Source of the DNA: Bugulina stolonifera
Lineage: Eukaryota > Bryozoa > Gymnolaemata > Cheilostomatida > Bugulidae
Reading direction: 5' to 3'
NCBI GenBank assembly: GCA_935421135.1
Contig: OW285193.1
Location: 17,718,099-17,782,098 of the forward strand
DNA length: 64,000 bases
A program made the position numbers and the translations under genes. Below are positions 51,401-62,498 of this stretch, piece by piece. Within the stretch, counting starts at the first letter, position 1, and each line of letters opens with the position of its first letter. The notes beneath the pieces were generated by a model. That model was not told the DNA's origin, did not search any database, and saw only the letters and a program-made list of their open reading frames with translations.

Positions 51401-54400
51401 GGAGGTTCCGTTAGCTCAGCAGTTGGGAATCTGCTTATTACATGTGTTTGGATAATATGATTGGGTAATTGATCATGAGAACGTTTTATTTTTTTTTTTT
51501 ACTAGTGACACAACAGTACTACTTACATGTACTTCAAGTGAATACCCCACATAAATCATCCAAATACAATATATGGTGCACATACTATCCTAAAGGCTAT
51601 CCAAAGCTCAGCAAAAGGTTGGCGGAAAATGGATTGTACAACATTGGATCCTGTAACTGGGCGTGGTCAAAAGAAAAGAACAAAGTGATACATTCTTCCT
51701 TCCACTATCTTTGTTATTTGGTAGTAAAGCCAGACACTCTCATTTAAAATTTTGAGAGAAATTGTTAAAACCTAGATTTTGTGAGACACTTACACGTGGT
51801 CCTTATCATTGACAATCCTGTTAACCAACCCGTAGTACTCTTTGTTGGTAAACCTCTGTACGAAATCCTTGTACTCTAGTAAACCATTCATCACACGCAA
51901 ACTATTCCTATAGCAATAGACATGTAAGTCCAAATCAACGCATTGACGAAAGAGAATATAGAAAGTTACGTTAGTTGAATTTGGACGTAACAGTAAACGT
52001 GCAGATACATATGTATATTAGTTACACAATCAAGATATTGACAAAAACACACTACATGGTACATTAAATTTATGCCAACCAAGTGGCTGCTAATGTAAAA
52101 ATTTAAAATACAACCGAAAAGGTTACCTCGAAATAAACGTGTCAAGGTCAAGTGCTCCAATAGGAAACCCAAACTCTTTCAAGACTTGACGGAAGCTGAC
52201 TTTAGCGACAAAGTTGTCTCCCAACTCGTCGAGTTGCTGAAAGGCTGCTGCCATGTTCAAAGCTGGTAACTCTAAATTGTAGAGTATTTCCTCAATCACA
52301 CTGTCCAGACCTTTCAGTCTCTACATAGACGCATACACTTGATTGTTAGAAATTCACTCCAGTGTATTTTAACATCCAATATGGCGTAGTTTAATATTAC
52401 ATCAGCTAACCAATCAATTTAACATAGAACAAGTTATTCCAGCTACAAATAAAAAACTATCTGACTTTCACAAGAGCCTATCTAAAACCGTTGGCTAACC
52501 AATAAATTATTGGGTATCACTGTACGAGAACCGATTACCATTTCTTTTAAATGAGAACATACTGTTTTTTGCATTATCTTCCAACAAAAACGTACCGAAA
52601 ACATGAAGACAAAAATAAATCAGCAAACAAAAGAAAAAACAAAGAGTGCTAACCTGGGATATATTCACACTTGCCCTATGAATAGGTTTAGTATTTTGAA
52701 CAGATTCTGCTGCTGGTACTTTAGCCCTAGGTGACCCTTCTGCCTGCTGTGGGTTGGGTTGAACCACCTCCTTTCTCTGTAAGCCCAGGTCGTAGCCTAT
52801 AATCTTATAGAATTCGTCTCGAGGGACAGAGCCAACACCCCGTGAATCAAACCTGATTGCAGATAAGAGACTGTAATTATTGGTGTCATACAGCATAGCC
52901 TTAGGCTCTCACCCTAAGATCTTACTATTTCAATCTCAGAGTTTAGTTATCAATGATCAGCAGCATGCAACCTTCAATGAGAGTGAATTGTATGATATTT
53001 AGCCTGTGGTCTATACCTTAACCAGAGTTTATCCAGTTCTTTATCTGTGATATCATAGCTGGTTAACATGGTGACAATCCTCCTCAAGTGAGGTTTAAGA
53101 AGTTCTTCCTCACCCTCCCTCACGGAGTCTGGTAAATGGAGCTCAGGCTTAAACTTCCTAAACGTATATTTAATGCAGGATTATTACCAGCAAAGGCACA
53201 CAACTCCTCTAAATACTGCAGTTACCCCGGAAAGTTGGTGGAATTTCAGATTAGAAGAACATGGGTTATTGCTCTCATGAAATTATTAAAGACTTGTCTA
53301 ATCTATCTTATATGTACATTATACGTGTACGATAATTCAACTATCACCTGCAGCGAATATTTAGAGAGTATTTAGCCTTATTTTAGGGAGCAGCTGTGGC
53401 TTAGGGGTTAGAATGCTGAGCTTTCATGCTGAAGGTTCCAGGTTCAAATCCCGGTCACGGTGGTGTTAGGAAGAGCATCCAGCCACAATTGCTCCTGTGC
53501 CCCATATTAAAGTCTTTGGGGTCATGCAAGCCAGCATGGCTTCATGGCAACTTCTCTACCCCTGCCAAAAAAGGCCATGTTATCTGGGCCTTTCTCACAG
53601 GGAGTTGACCAGCACTGGCACCTGGCAGTGACAGCTGCTAGGGGCTGGTCCCGCCGAGGAGTATAAGTTGGTGAGTTTATTTAGCCTCATTTTACCAAAC
53701 AGCTAGTCTTCCATTTTACTGCTATTTTCAAACAGTTGCACATTCCAGACTTCCATGCAATAGATTACATACTATAGATATTTACTATTAAGTACGCTGC
53801 CACACTACACACACGCTTACTTGTTCTTCACCAGGTCCCTGAGGTATAGCATGAAGTAAGAGGCTGGTGCCAGCTGACTACGGATTACTGTGGTTGTCGT
53901 ATTCCTCAACTGCTGCTCCTTATACCTCGACTCTTCCTCACATATCTTGGCTTGTTTTATCGGCATCAACCATTCCTTCTTAACAGCCTGTTATTATACC
54001 ATTATACATGCACACAGTCTATATACCATTATAAAAAGAATATAGATTATTTTAGCTTATGCAGGTTCAGGGAGGTTGAGTAACGACGCTTCTATTTTGT
54101 AAGAAAACTTGGATGTGCATACATGTAGCAATACAAAGATTAGTCTTGCCCTTTGCTAATAAACTTACAATGACTACCTGGTACTCGTACCTGCTATATT
54201 TATGTACATCAGTGTATATACCAGTACTATTATAATGCATTGTTGAGGCCATATTGCATAAAACTGAACTTTTTGTTGTAATTCTGTTAGTTTTTTTTAC
54301 TTCTACTTGGGTATATTTTGTATGAATTTCAGCTACATATGAAAGACATTAGATATAATAAAAAACAATTATAGAAAGAAGAGTGTTCAGTTAATGTGTT

Positions 54401-57400
54401 ATCAACTGGACATGTCTTTCCACACACGTCTACAGAATACATACCAGTTAGTTTCAGTACAGCAATGATACTATTTTCAGAATCAGAGTAAACGCATTGA
54501 AATATTATATTCTAGAGGGATATTTCCCCCTGTCCAATCCTAGCCTGGGCACCAGAATCACCAAATAGGTCACTGTTTACTGCTTGTTATAAACTTAGTC
54601 CATCACTATTGGATAACTAGAGGGGACCCTTGCTACTCCTCTCCTACTCCACTTACCTCATTTTCTGGGAACTTGGCAATGAACATCTCAAAAGAGATAT
54701 ACTGGGCATGCTGCAAACCCAACCTAAAACATAGAGAGAACATCAGCAGTAGAAACATAGATACATAAATATTAGCTGTAGGAACATACATGCAGTGTAC
54801 ATGTAGCATATCAACTTGCCTTATCAGTGTTAATAATAATATTATTTGCTATTTTTATAAACCTCTGGTGATTGTATGAGAAGTCTGGGTCATTTAAACA
54901 GAACTGTAAAAACTGGCCCATATTCTATGATAGCATTATACATGTATATACTGATAATCATACAATTATAACCACTGACCTCCTCAGGTATCTATCATAG
55001 AGGTCTTTGGATATATACCCACACACGCTAATGATGATCCTATGTAGGGCTTCCCTGAAGCATATATACAATTCATGTGTATTTTTAGAATGAGATACAA
55101 ATGGTGAGTTTCAGTAGCCCATCACACTTACAAGTAAATGCGAGTAGTAATGGTGATGCATAGATATATAGCTGAAATTGTAAACAGCAGAAATTGAAAC
55201 ATGGTACAGACATGCTAGAGCATTATGTTATGTACACATGTTACAGACATTCTAGACTCTAGAGCATACGTTAAATACACATGTGAAATGTGGACTTGTA
55301 GAATATTTACTAGTTGCTAAAAGTTTCCATATTCATAAGATGCTGGAGAAACACCAGTTGATTGGTCAAGTATGACATATACAGTATTAGCCGAGTGTAT
55401 CAGACAGACAGAAAGGGACAATTCCATGCAACGTACACTTTACTAGTGCTATGTACTGATTGGTTGGAACTCATTCTATGGTGCTAGGTCTATGGAACTC
55501 ATTCTATGGTACTAAGTCTATGGAACTCATTCTATGGTACTAAGTCTATGGAACTCATTCTATGGTACTAAGTCTACATTACCTGGACACTACTCCATTA
55601 CCATTGGTCAAGTATGACATATACAGTATTAGCCGAGTGTATCAGACAGACAGAAAGGGACAATTCCATGCAACGTACACTTTACTAGTGCTATGTACTG
55701 ATTGGTTGGAACTCATTCTATGGTACTAGGTCTATGGAACTCATTCTATGGTACTAAGTCTATGGAACTCATTCTATGGTACTAAGTCTATGGAACTCAT
55801 TCTATGGTACTAAGTCTACATTACCTGGACACTACTCCATTACCATGAGCTGTCTGATTCCTAAACAGATGCTTCAGCCCATGAAAACCAGAGTTGAGTT
55901 TCTCCTGCACCATTTCACTCAACTGTAGAACAATATCCTTATTACTACTGCTGATACTTATTCATAAAATACACCGATCTCTACATTCCTAGGATGTGTG
56001 TCCAACAACAGCAGTATAGCAATATTTATATAACATGCTGTAGAAATATACAGTCATGTACTTATGGAAGGCAATACTTTGGTCTAAAGAAGGATGCAGA
56101 AAATAGAGAATTTTGAAGAAGAGCAGATTGGGGGACTTGCTCGAGGGTACAACACAAAAGAAGAACTGCAGAAACAAACAAAACCAAGTATTTCCCAAGG
56201 GTAACAGGTACGTAGGCAAGGCTATCGACATCATAATGATAACGACGTACCTCTTCTACTGTGTATTTGAAGGGGTTCTTCACGTCGTTGGCCTTGAGCC
56301 AAGAACTCTTTAATTCACTTCTTTTGTTATTTGGGTCATCTGTAGACATCAAGCTAACTAAAATTAGAGTGCTGATCATGTGACTGTTGCAATTGATTAG
56401 AAAAGATAAAAACACATGTGTTAGCAAATCTATAAGCTTTAAACATTTTAAAGTTATGTCAATTCATTCAATAAAAGGTTATATATGACTGAAGGAACCA
56501 GTCTAAAGATTATACTAAATGCTAGAAGTGTAATAAATATAATTAGTCTCAGCATTGTATAGATGCAATAATTATAGCTTATGATTCAAAGTAAATCAAT
56601 CAAATGTAAAGTGTATGTCTGTTAGTGCCTCTACCATACTGACTGCAAGGCTGTGCTCTACCAACTAATCCCCGCCCCAACCACTGTGTGCCAAGATGAG
56701 CCTTGACCCAGAGGAGCAGAGATATCTGTGAGAGATGGTGAATCACATATTGTATGCATATATTAGTTTGTCTTGGCCAGAGTATGACATGGCTGGGATG
56801 AATCACATCACTAAATAGAGAAGATGTATGTTATAGAACTGTAAATTGTATGTAGTATTACTGAGATGCTGATTGCAGATGAAGAACTCCTTCAGACCTC
56901 CTTCAATGACAGCGAATAGCTACTGTTAATACTGCAGCACACATCTGAAGTCATAGATTTTATGACCGTTACCTTGCACGACCCTTAAACCAGTAGTGCT
57001 ACAGTGACCACAGTAGTGCTACAGTGTTCACAGTAGTGCTACAGTGACCACAGTAGTGCTACAGTGACCACAGTAGTGCTACAGTGACCACAGTAGTGCG
57101 ACAGTGACCACAGTAGCGCTATAGTGACCACAGTAGTGCTACAGTGACCACAGTAGTGCTACAGTGACCACAGTAGTGCTAAAGTGACCACAGTAGTGCT
57201 ACAGCGACCACTGGTTAGGCATAGTCTAGTACATTACTACTGAGCAAAATGAAAATACAATACATACCACTGGTTAATGACCGGCCCGTAAAGCCTGTTG
57301 GTTTAGGCCATGGAACGGGACTATTTGCTGACAGATGTACTGCTGGTAGACCTAGTGTAGCCCCTGTTCTACCTTCTGGCTCTGCATCGTTAGAGGGTGC

Positions 57401-57828
57401 TACTGTCTGAGCCTGTATAGACAGCTGGGTAACATCGTTAGTCTTGAGCTTAGCTGAGTGTTCTACTGGGATAGTTGGCAGGTTCAGCTAGAGCGACAGA
57501 AACAGACGGAATTGGGCCACAGCATGCAGTAGCAAAGAATACAATATACAGAATGATTAGCGTGTCTGGATTGGGTGTTGAGACTTACTGTAGGCCTTGA
57601 GAAGCACAGATAAAAATAAGACAATGATATAGGCTAGTTATTCATCCTACAAGAGTTAATGCATTCAGGGTCAGGACTACAGACTAGTTAGTACAGTTAC
57701 TTCAGTATACAACTGTATTAAAAGGGTACGAGTATATCAGATATATTCATGTACATGTACAATAATATATATAAGGTATCATACAATGTACTTACATGCA
57801 TTTGTTTAGCAGTAGCCACAGCTGCCAT
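45482..57828 (-). CDS. EFCAB6: EFCAB6-like multi-EF-hand protein
   Basis: EFCAB6 (DJBP) has many degenerate EF-hands and is linked to the androgen receptor/DJ-1 and to sperm tails. The twenty exons are 57796-57828, 57268-57487, 56251-56339, 55825-55922, 54980-55054, 54657-54723, 53821-53987, 53017-53157, 52654-52852, 52127-52320, 51794-51907, 51177-51308, 50269-50445, 48858-49020, 48288-48412, 47652-47857, 47248-47321, 46683-46855, 46129-46252 and 45482-45694. They stay in phase over 927 aa; human has about 1,500. EF-hand pairs recur, for example LNSGFHGLKHLFRNQTAHGN with EALHRIIISVCGYISKDLYD, FRALDYAYRYQDRRMTGRLD, LESLFKRRDLQGCGHVTTVE, and a C-terminal pair with FKKSDPLGQGFLSFRDF and LLDHNLKGRVNYEEF. 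Most loops lack full calcium ligands; DHNLKGRVNYEE is the closest to canonical. The start ATG at 57826-57828 opens MAAVATAKQMH. The symbol is by architecture; another EF-hand family is possible. Confidence 0.72.
46022..46092. repeat. 22-bp tandem repeat in EFCAB6-like intron
   Basis: Three copies of TAATAACTATGCAATAGATG plus GA, with the last one degenerate, lie just downstream of the donor of the exon starting at 46129. Confidence 0.75.
51397..51747 (+). other. tRNA-like fragment and short plus-strand ORF within an intron
   Basis: GGTTCCGTTAGCTCAGCAGT at 51403-51422 resembles the D-arm/A-box half of a tRNA, but no B box or acceptor stem follows. It is therefore a fragment, perhaps of a SINE. 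After a long T run and an ACTAG acceptor-like site (51500-51504), a plus-strand frame runs to TAA at 51745-51747. It encodes a protein-like segment with KGYPKLSKRLAENGLYNIGS and CNWAWSKEKNKV. It lies antisense to the EFCAB6-like gene, in one of its introns. It may be a nested exon, a retrocopy remnant or chance. I do not recognise it. Confidence 0.3.
53386..53677 (+). mobile_element. tRNA-derived SINE, family 2, copy 2
   Basis: This is the same element as 20245-20531, sharing TGGCTTAGGGGTTAGAATGC (A-box region), GGTTCAAATCCCGG (B-box region), GGTGTTAGGAAGAGCATCCA and TCTCACAGGGAGTTGACCAG, with moderate divergence. The flanking target duplication is clear: TATTTAGCCTTATTTTA at 53369-53385 and TATTTAGCCTCATTTTA at 53678-53694, 17 bp with one mismatch. 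It lies antisense in the intron between the EFCAB6-like exons at 53017-53157 and 53821-53987. Confidence 0.92.
55361..55844. repeat. Tandem 242-bp duplication reaching into an EFCAB6-like exon
   Basis: Positions 55361-55602 and 55603-55844 are two direct copies, and I could see only one base difference (GGTGCTAGG versus GGTACTAGG). Each copy holds four 28-bp units built on GGAACTCATTCTATGGTACT. Each also ends with CTGGACACTACTCCATTACC, the last 20 coding bases of the exon 55825-55922 in reverse complement, preceded by its splice donor. The left copy therefore contains a decoy donor with a 20-bp exon fragment in the downstream intron. Confidence 0.92.
56991..57213. repeat. 20-bp minisatellite in EFCAB6-like intron 2
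   Basis: About 11 copies of AGTAGTGCTACAGTGACCAC, with rare variants (gtgcga, gcgcta, tgttca, gctaaa). It lies between the coding exons 57268-57487 and 56251-56339. Confidence 0.92.
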
Positions 57829-58807
57829 GCCGATGAAGTAGATCTAGTCACTGAAGTTATGATGTTACCTTACAACGACACTGGTAACTAGCACAATGTT
57901 ACCTTACAATGACACTGGCAACTAGCAAATATTTTACACTGCACTGCCTTTCCACAGTCAAGTGGTGAAAGTAAATGTCAATTTAAACATATTCAAAGCT
58001 CACATTATTTTAATGAATTTCTAAGCACACACATTTATTGAAATTTAATTGCACAGTGCAGTAATTCTTTGGTTTAGTGCAATATGTGTACATTCTTATT
58101 AGCCTGGTCTTTATGAACAGTGACCCAGTCATTGAAAGTACTTGAAATCTTAAACTAACAAAATTGAATGAATAAAATCCAATACCAATAATTATATTCA
58201 TTTATATACTCGTAATAAATTTATTGAAGCGTAATACAATAACACTATATATATTATATATATAGGCCTACATTACCTAACACCTGATAGAAAGAATGCA
58301 TTGAAGTCTGAAGCAAAACATGTCAGACACCTACTGGGGGGAAATTACATCTAGGTTATACACAAGTCTAGGACATGCAGTGTATACATATATTATACAT
58401 ACATGTATATATGGTAACATATACTTTCGTATTGTATCACACATACAGGAGTTGTCGGCTCATAACTAAACGTTAAAAGATTTCTAAGCACCCATAAATT
58501 AATTTTGGAACAATTGGTAACAGACCAATGTAACATATAATAGCATGATATGACTGTGTACATGTTAGATGGCACATGGCCACACTGAGCTAATGCTAAT
58601 GTGTCCAGAGTGACTTTAAGTCATAGACCTAAAGTAAATATGCATCTAATACCTTTCTATAATAAACATTAATGTGTATGGATGATATAAAGCTTAGATG
58701 TTTGACTGTTTAAGTAAAATAAATGGACATGAATCAGTCAACAGTATAATACTATAATTGTTAAAATATTGTCATTGTACCATTTCTACCTTGTACAGAG
58801 TCATGTG
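57829..58807. other. Spacer upstream of the EFCAB6-like gene
   Basis: No coding exon recognised. A GTTACCTTACAACGACACTG unit is duplicated at 57867-57921. The rest is AT-rich. Confidence 0.4.
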
Positions 58808-59120
58808 CTAGCTGGTTAGTGGCAGTGCCATCACAGGATTAGCTCTTAACTGTAGATAGTAATTAACACTGACTTCTGTATAGACAATAAACGCAGGTAG
58901 ATAGAGATTCCATCCAAGTGTTGCATAATAATCAGGTATTAGCCTATCGGCTGGTGCTATCACTGATTAGGTTAATCTAGAGAGATTATCCCCCTCCTAC
59001 CTGTGATATTGGAAGTCACCATTGGATATAAAACTGTTGGCATGTTTGAGAAGGGCATACTCTAGTCTAGCTGCTGGCAGTGTGTAGTCAGCACATGTAC
59101 TACTGTATCCGTACCACATC
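58808..59120 (-). CDS. Possible small two-exon gene, unrecognised
   Basis: Two minus-strand exons, 59001-59120 and 58808-58943, separated by a 57-bp GT-AG intron, join in phase (AG + G). They encode up to 84 residues from an ATG at 59117-59119 to TAG at 58808-58810. The peptide begins MWYGYSSTCADYTLPAARLE and continues YALLKHANSFISNGDFQYHR, then LIPDYYATLGWNLYLPAFIV and ends MALPLTS. It is aromatic-rich with one hydrophobic stretch. Since an acceptor (GTTAAAG) precedes the ATG, more 5' exons may exist. Composition and matching phase suggest real coding sequence. I recognise no family. Confidence 0.4.
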
Positions 59121-59671
59121 CTTTAACAGAGAGGTAAGGCAAAACTATATACTCAATCAGCAATGTATTGCATAGTAGTTTACTAAATGGATATACTGGT
59201 ATGTTCTTCATGTTAATTCTTTTAAAATGGACCATACTATAGAAATAATTATTTTGTGAATACAATAAAAAATATAAGTCTAACTTTACCAGGCTATAAA
59301 TTGTACAAAACTTTTGACTATTACATATATAGAACATACAGAATATTTATTTATATCTGTTTCTTATGTCTTTTTAGAAGATGTTATACATGTACATTGT
59401 AATATGGCAATTAATATTATACAGTCGTGTAGCTACTGATTGGGTTGTGGTATTGTTTGTGCTAGTACAACACAGGTGTATGTATCACAAACTATGAAAA
59501 GCGTGTACATGAGAACACCTATCTCTGCTGTTTCTATAATTTCCTCCACCTCTTGAGAGAGCAGACAACTTTACTATATGCTAAACAGATACTATAATAT
59601 TGTATGTATGTTATATTCCAGGCCTGAGATCCTATTCTGTTTGGCAAAGGAAAACAACTCCTGGTAACAAA

Positions 59672-61735
59672 ATGAAGTTGGCGACTCCCATTTTCATTGC
59701 AGTTGTTACAATATCATGTGGTATTTCCCTCACATGGGCGAAAGATGATACATTTGTAAGTGAATACATGTTATAGACCTATATATCACACAGGTGTTGG
59801 GCATTGTGCATAGACTTACACACATAAGTTCATAGCATCTGTCTATGATACATATCTGCATGGGTTAATAAAATATGATTGTTTGTTTAGGGAAACTTTC
59901 AACAAACGGGATTTGACAACCAAGAATTCGAAAAAGGTTTTGAACAATTTGACGACGGGTTCGAGAAAGCGAGCAATGTGAATACCCAGGAATCCTCAGT
60001 TAACAAGGGAAACAACAGGAAAGGAGCCAAGGCAGCTAAACTGTGAGTAACTTCACAACTTTTAAGTGTCGAACACGAAATATTTTATTCCATTTTAAAA
60101 CCACAGTTATATAACAAAATGACTGATGAGAATTATGTACCTCTCAAGTTAACAATTTACTGAGTTTCTATTGACATAATCCACTCTTATAACTGGATCT
60201 CTTCTTTCAGAGGACAAGGGAAGACCAGCCGCCAGAATAGCAAGATAGGAAAAGATATACCAACTGGACTAGGTGTAATAAACAATGGTGGCTTAGGAGG
60301 GCTGACAGATTTGATTCTCAAGGAAAGTGAAAGCAAGTCTAAATCTGAACAGACTATTGAGAATACTAATGCTGAGGTACATATTAACAATCAGTTAAAT
60401 ATCTCCTATCATCTAACCAAAAGATTCGCGGATGAACAAATATATAACATACAGATTAATGTAAATCTACATCAAGATTTTCTTTTAAAGTTACAAGAAA
60501 TTTTTTCAAAATATTCCACGATGATGAAGAACTTAACTAAGATAGCTATATTTAAGCTAAGTGCAACCTGATGGACCCAGTATTGTGTGACAAGCTTTTG
60601 TGTGGATCTTTTGGTGCAGAAAGTTGGTTCACTTTTTTATATTATGCACTGTATTTCCTCAGGCCATATCTCGAACTTTTCAAGTCTTAGAAATTAGTTG
60701 GCAATAAGCTGTTTTACATATTAGTTATGTTCACTGCTTTGAATAATACAACTTCATGCATAGTTACATTTCAAAGTTATCTGCTCATGGCTCGTAAGAC
60801 TTATCTCCTCATGGTGGCTCGTTTTGCAACATACACTGCAGAGCAATTTTTCATGATGCCAGCAAGTTGACAGTCATTTGCTCACAACCACAATGATAAT
60901 ATTGATCCTGATTTAGGTTAATAGCATTAGCCAAGGACTTCACCCAACAGGGTTGATAGAGAGTGTACAGACTGACGATCACAGTCAGGCTCTGTTCTCA
61001 GGAGGACTCGAGAATACCGGCATCTTAACCAATCAGGTAGACCGAGAGATCCTAGATGTTGGTCTGCCTGGTGCTAGTAACTCCAATGCTGACACTTCTA
61101 GACCTCCAAGGAAAAGAGGACGTGGGAAACACCAGCAAAGACAGCGAAAGGGAGGCAATAGAAAGCAACAGCTCTCAGAGAATATTGTTGGTGGACAAGA
61201 TTTGTTAAATCTGAGCGAAAATATTCCAACAATTGATATAACAACACCGAAGAACCCAGCTGGTGACAATCTGCTCATAGGAAGAAAAGGCAGACGAAAG
61301 CAAAATACAGGTAGTAGAGGAAAGCGAACTAGAAATAGAAGAAAAGGGAGACCAATTTCTGAAAACAATAAATTATCCGATGTGGTTGATTTATCAGGGC
61401 TGGTGCAGGCTGATCACCAACAGAATCCAGTAGGCTTAGCAGATAGTATCATTGGAAATGGTGAGAGGAAGCAGAGGAAAAACAATGGCAGACGAGAAGA
61501 TCCAATGACTGAAGGAAAAGGCTTCTCAAATGTGATAGATTTATCTGGGATTGGAGCTACACATGAAATACATGCACCATCACAAAACAGCCGACCAAGA
61601 ACAGACGCTGACAGCCCAGCACTAGACGATATTTTACCAATTGATCTATCTGATCGTAACACTCCAGTACAGAAGCCTGTAAGAAAAGGACGCAAGGGCA
61701 AGAAACGAAGAAGAAATCCGAATATTGATTTTTGA
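59672..61735 (+). CDS. Secreted, highly basic modular protein, unrecognised
   Basis: Four exons, 59672-59755, 59891-60042, 60211-60376 and 60917-61735, join in phase to 406 aa. Residues 1-23 form a clear signal peptide (MKLATPIFIAVVTISCGISL then TWA). The mature part opens with an aromatic/acidic region (FDNQEFEKGFEQFDDGFEKA) and then alternates two kinds of segment. One kind is short hydrophobic-acidic modules: LLNLSENIPTIDITTP, LSDVVDLSGLVQ, FSNVIDLSGIG and LDDILPIDLSD. The other is very basic, Arg/Lys/Gly-rich stretches: RKRGRGKHQQRQRKGG, RKGRRKQNTGSRGKRTRNRR, ERKQRKNNGRRED and RKGRKGKKRRRNP. Many dibasic sites fit furin-type cleavage. It has no cysteine-rich domain and no membrane anchor. 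An AATAAA lies at 61906. It could be a matrix or mineral-associated protein or a processed precursor. I do not assign a function. Confidence 0.8.
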
Positions 61736-61905
61736 TAAATACATTGACTTAACCCAATAATTTACAATCTTCATGGAATGTAGTACTAATTTTCCCCAAT
61801 ATTCTATAAGGATCCAAGCAACTGTTGTACATCCTGTAATCATAACCTATCTTAGTCAATCTCATATTTTTAATGTTGCTTAACTATATTATTACTTATT
61901 TATTC

Positions 61906-61911
61906 AATAAA
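61906..61911 (+). promoter_or_regulatory. Polyadenylation signal of the secreted basic protein gene
   Basis: AATAAA about 170 bases after the stop codon. It separates this gene from the membrane-protein gene at 62499. Confidence 0.55.
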
Positions 61912-62498
61912 CGCTTGCTATATTTAATTTTTACATTGTAGCACTTGGTAAGGCAAACCAATTTGCAATATACATGCCCACATAGGTTCTACAAGTACAC
62001 ACACAATTGTATAGTAGTTTCGTACATTCATTATTGGGTTCAAATGCCATATTAACAGGTTGACTATAGGGCATAATGCATATTGGTAGAACAATCACAT
62101 TGGGAAAGAAGTATATAACTTCTCGAGACCTCATTGTTGAACACCACTACATAACTAGACATACCTTGTTTCACACGTCATATAAATATAATACACACTC
62201 ATAACATGAGTTAGTTGCTATCTAAGTGATTTCAGAATAGTTTGAAAATAGGTTCAACACCACCTATCAATATTACCGAAATTATTTGAAGCAACAATTA
62301 CACAGGGTGAGTGTATGTTTCTTCTCGTCTAAACTTTTAACCTTCTGGTCTAAACGATAATGCCTTGAAAAAAGTCTCTAAGTTCAATTAATAGCACAGA
62401 GTTTGCAACTAAATTACAGTTAGCTGTAGGCATAATGGCACAGAGTATGCGCTATGTACTATGTACAGCGTACACCACTTGTGTTGTTAGGAGAAGCC

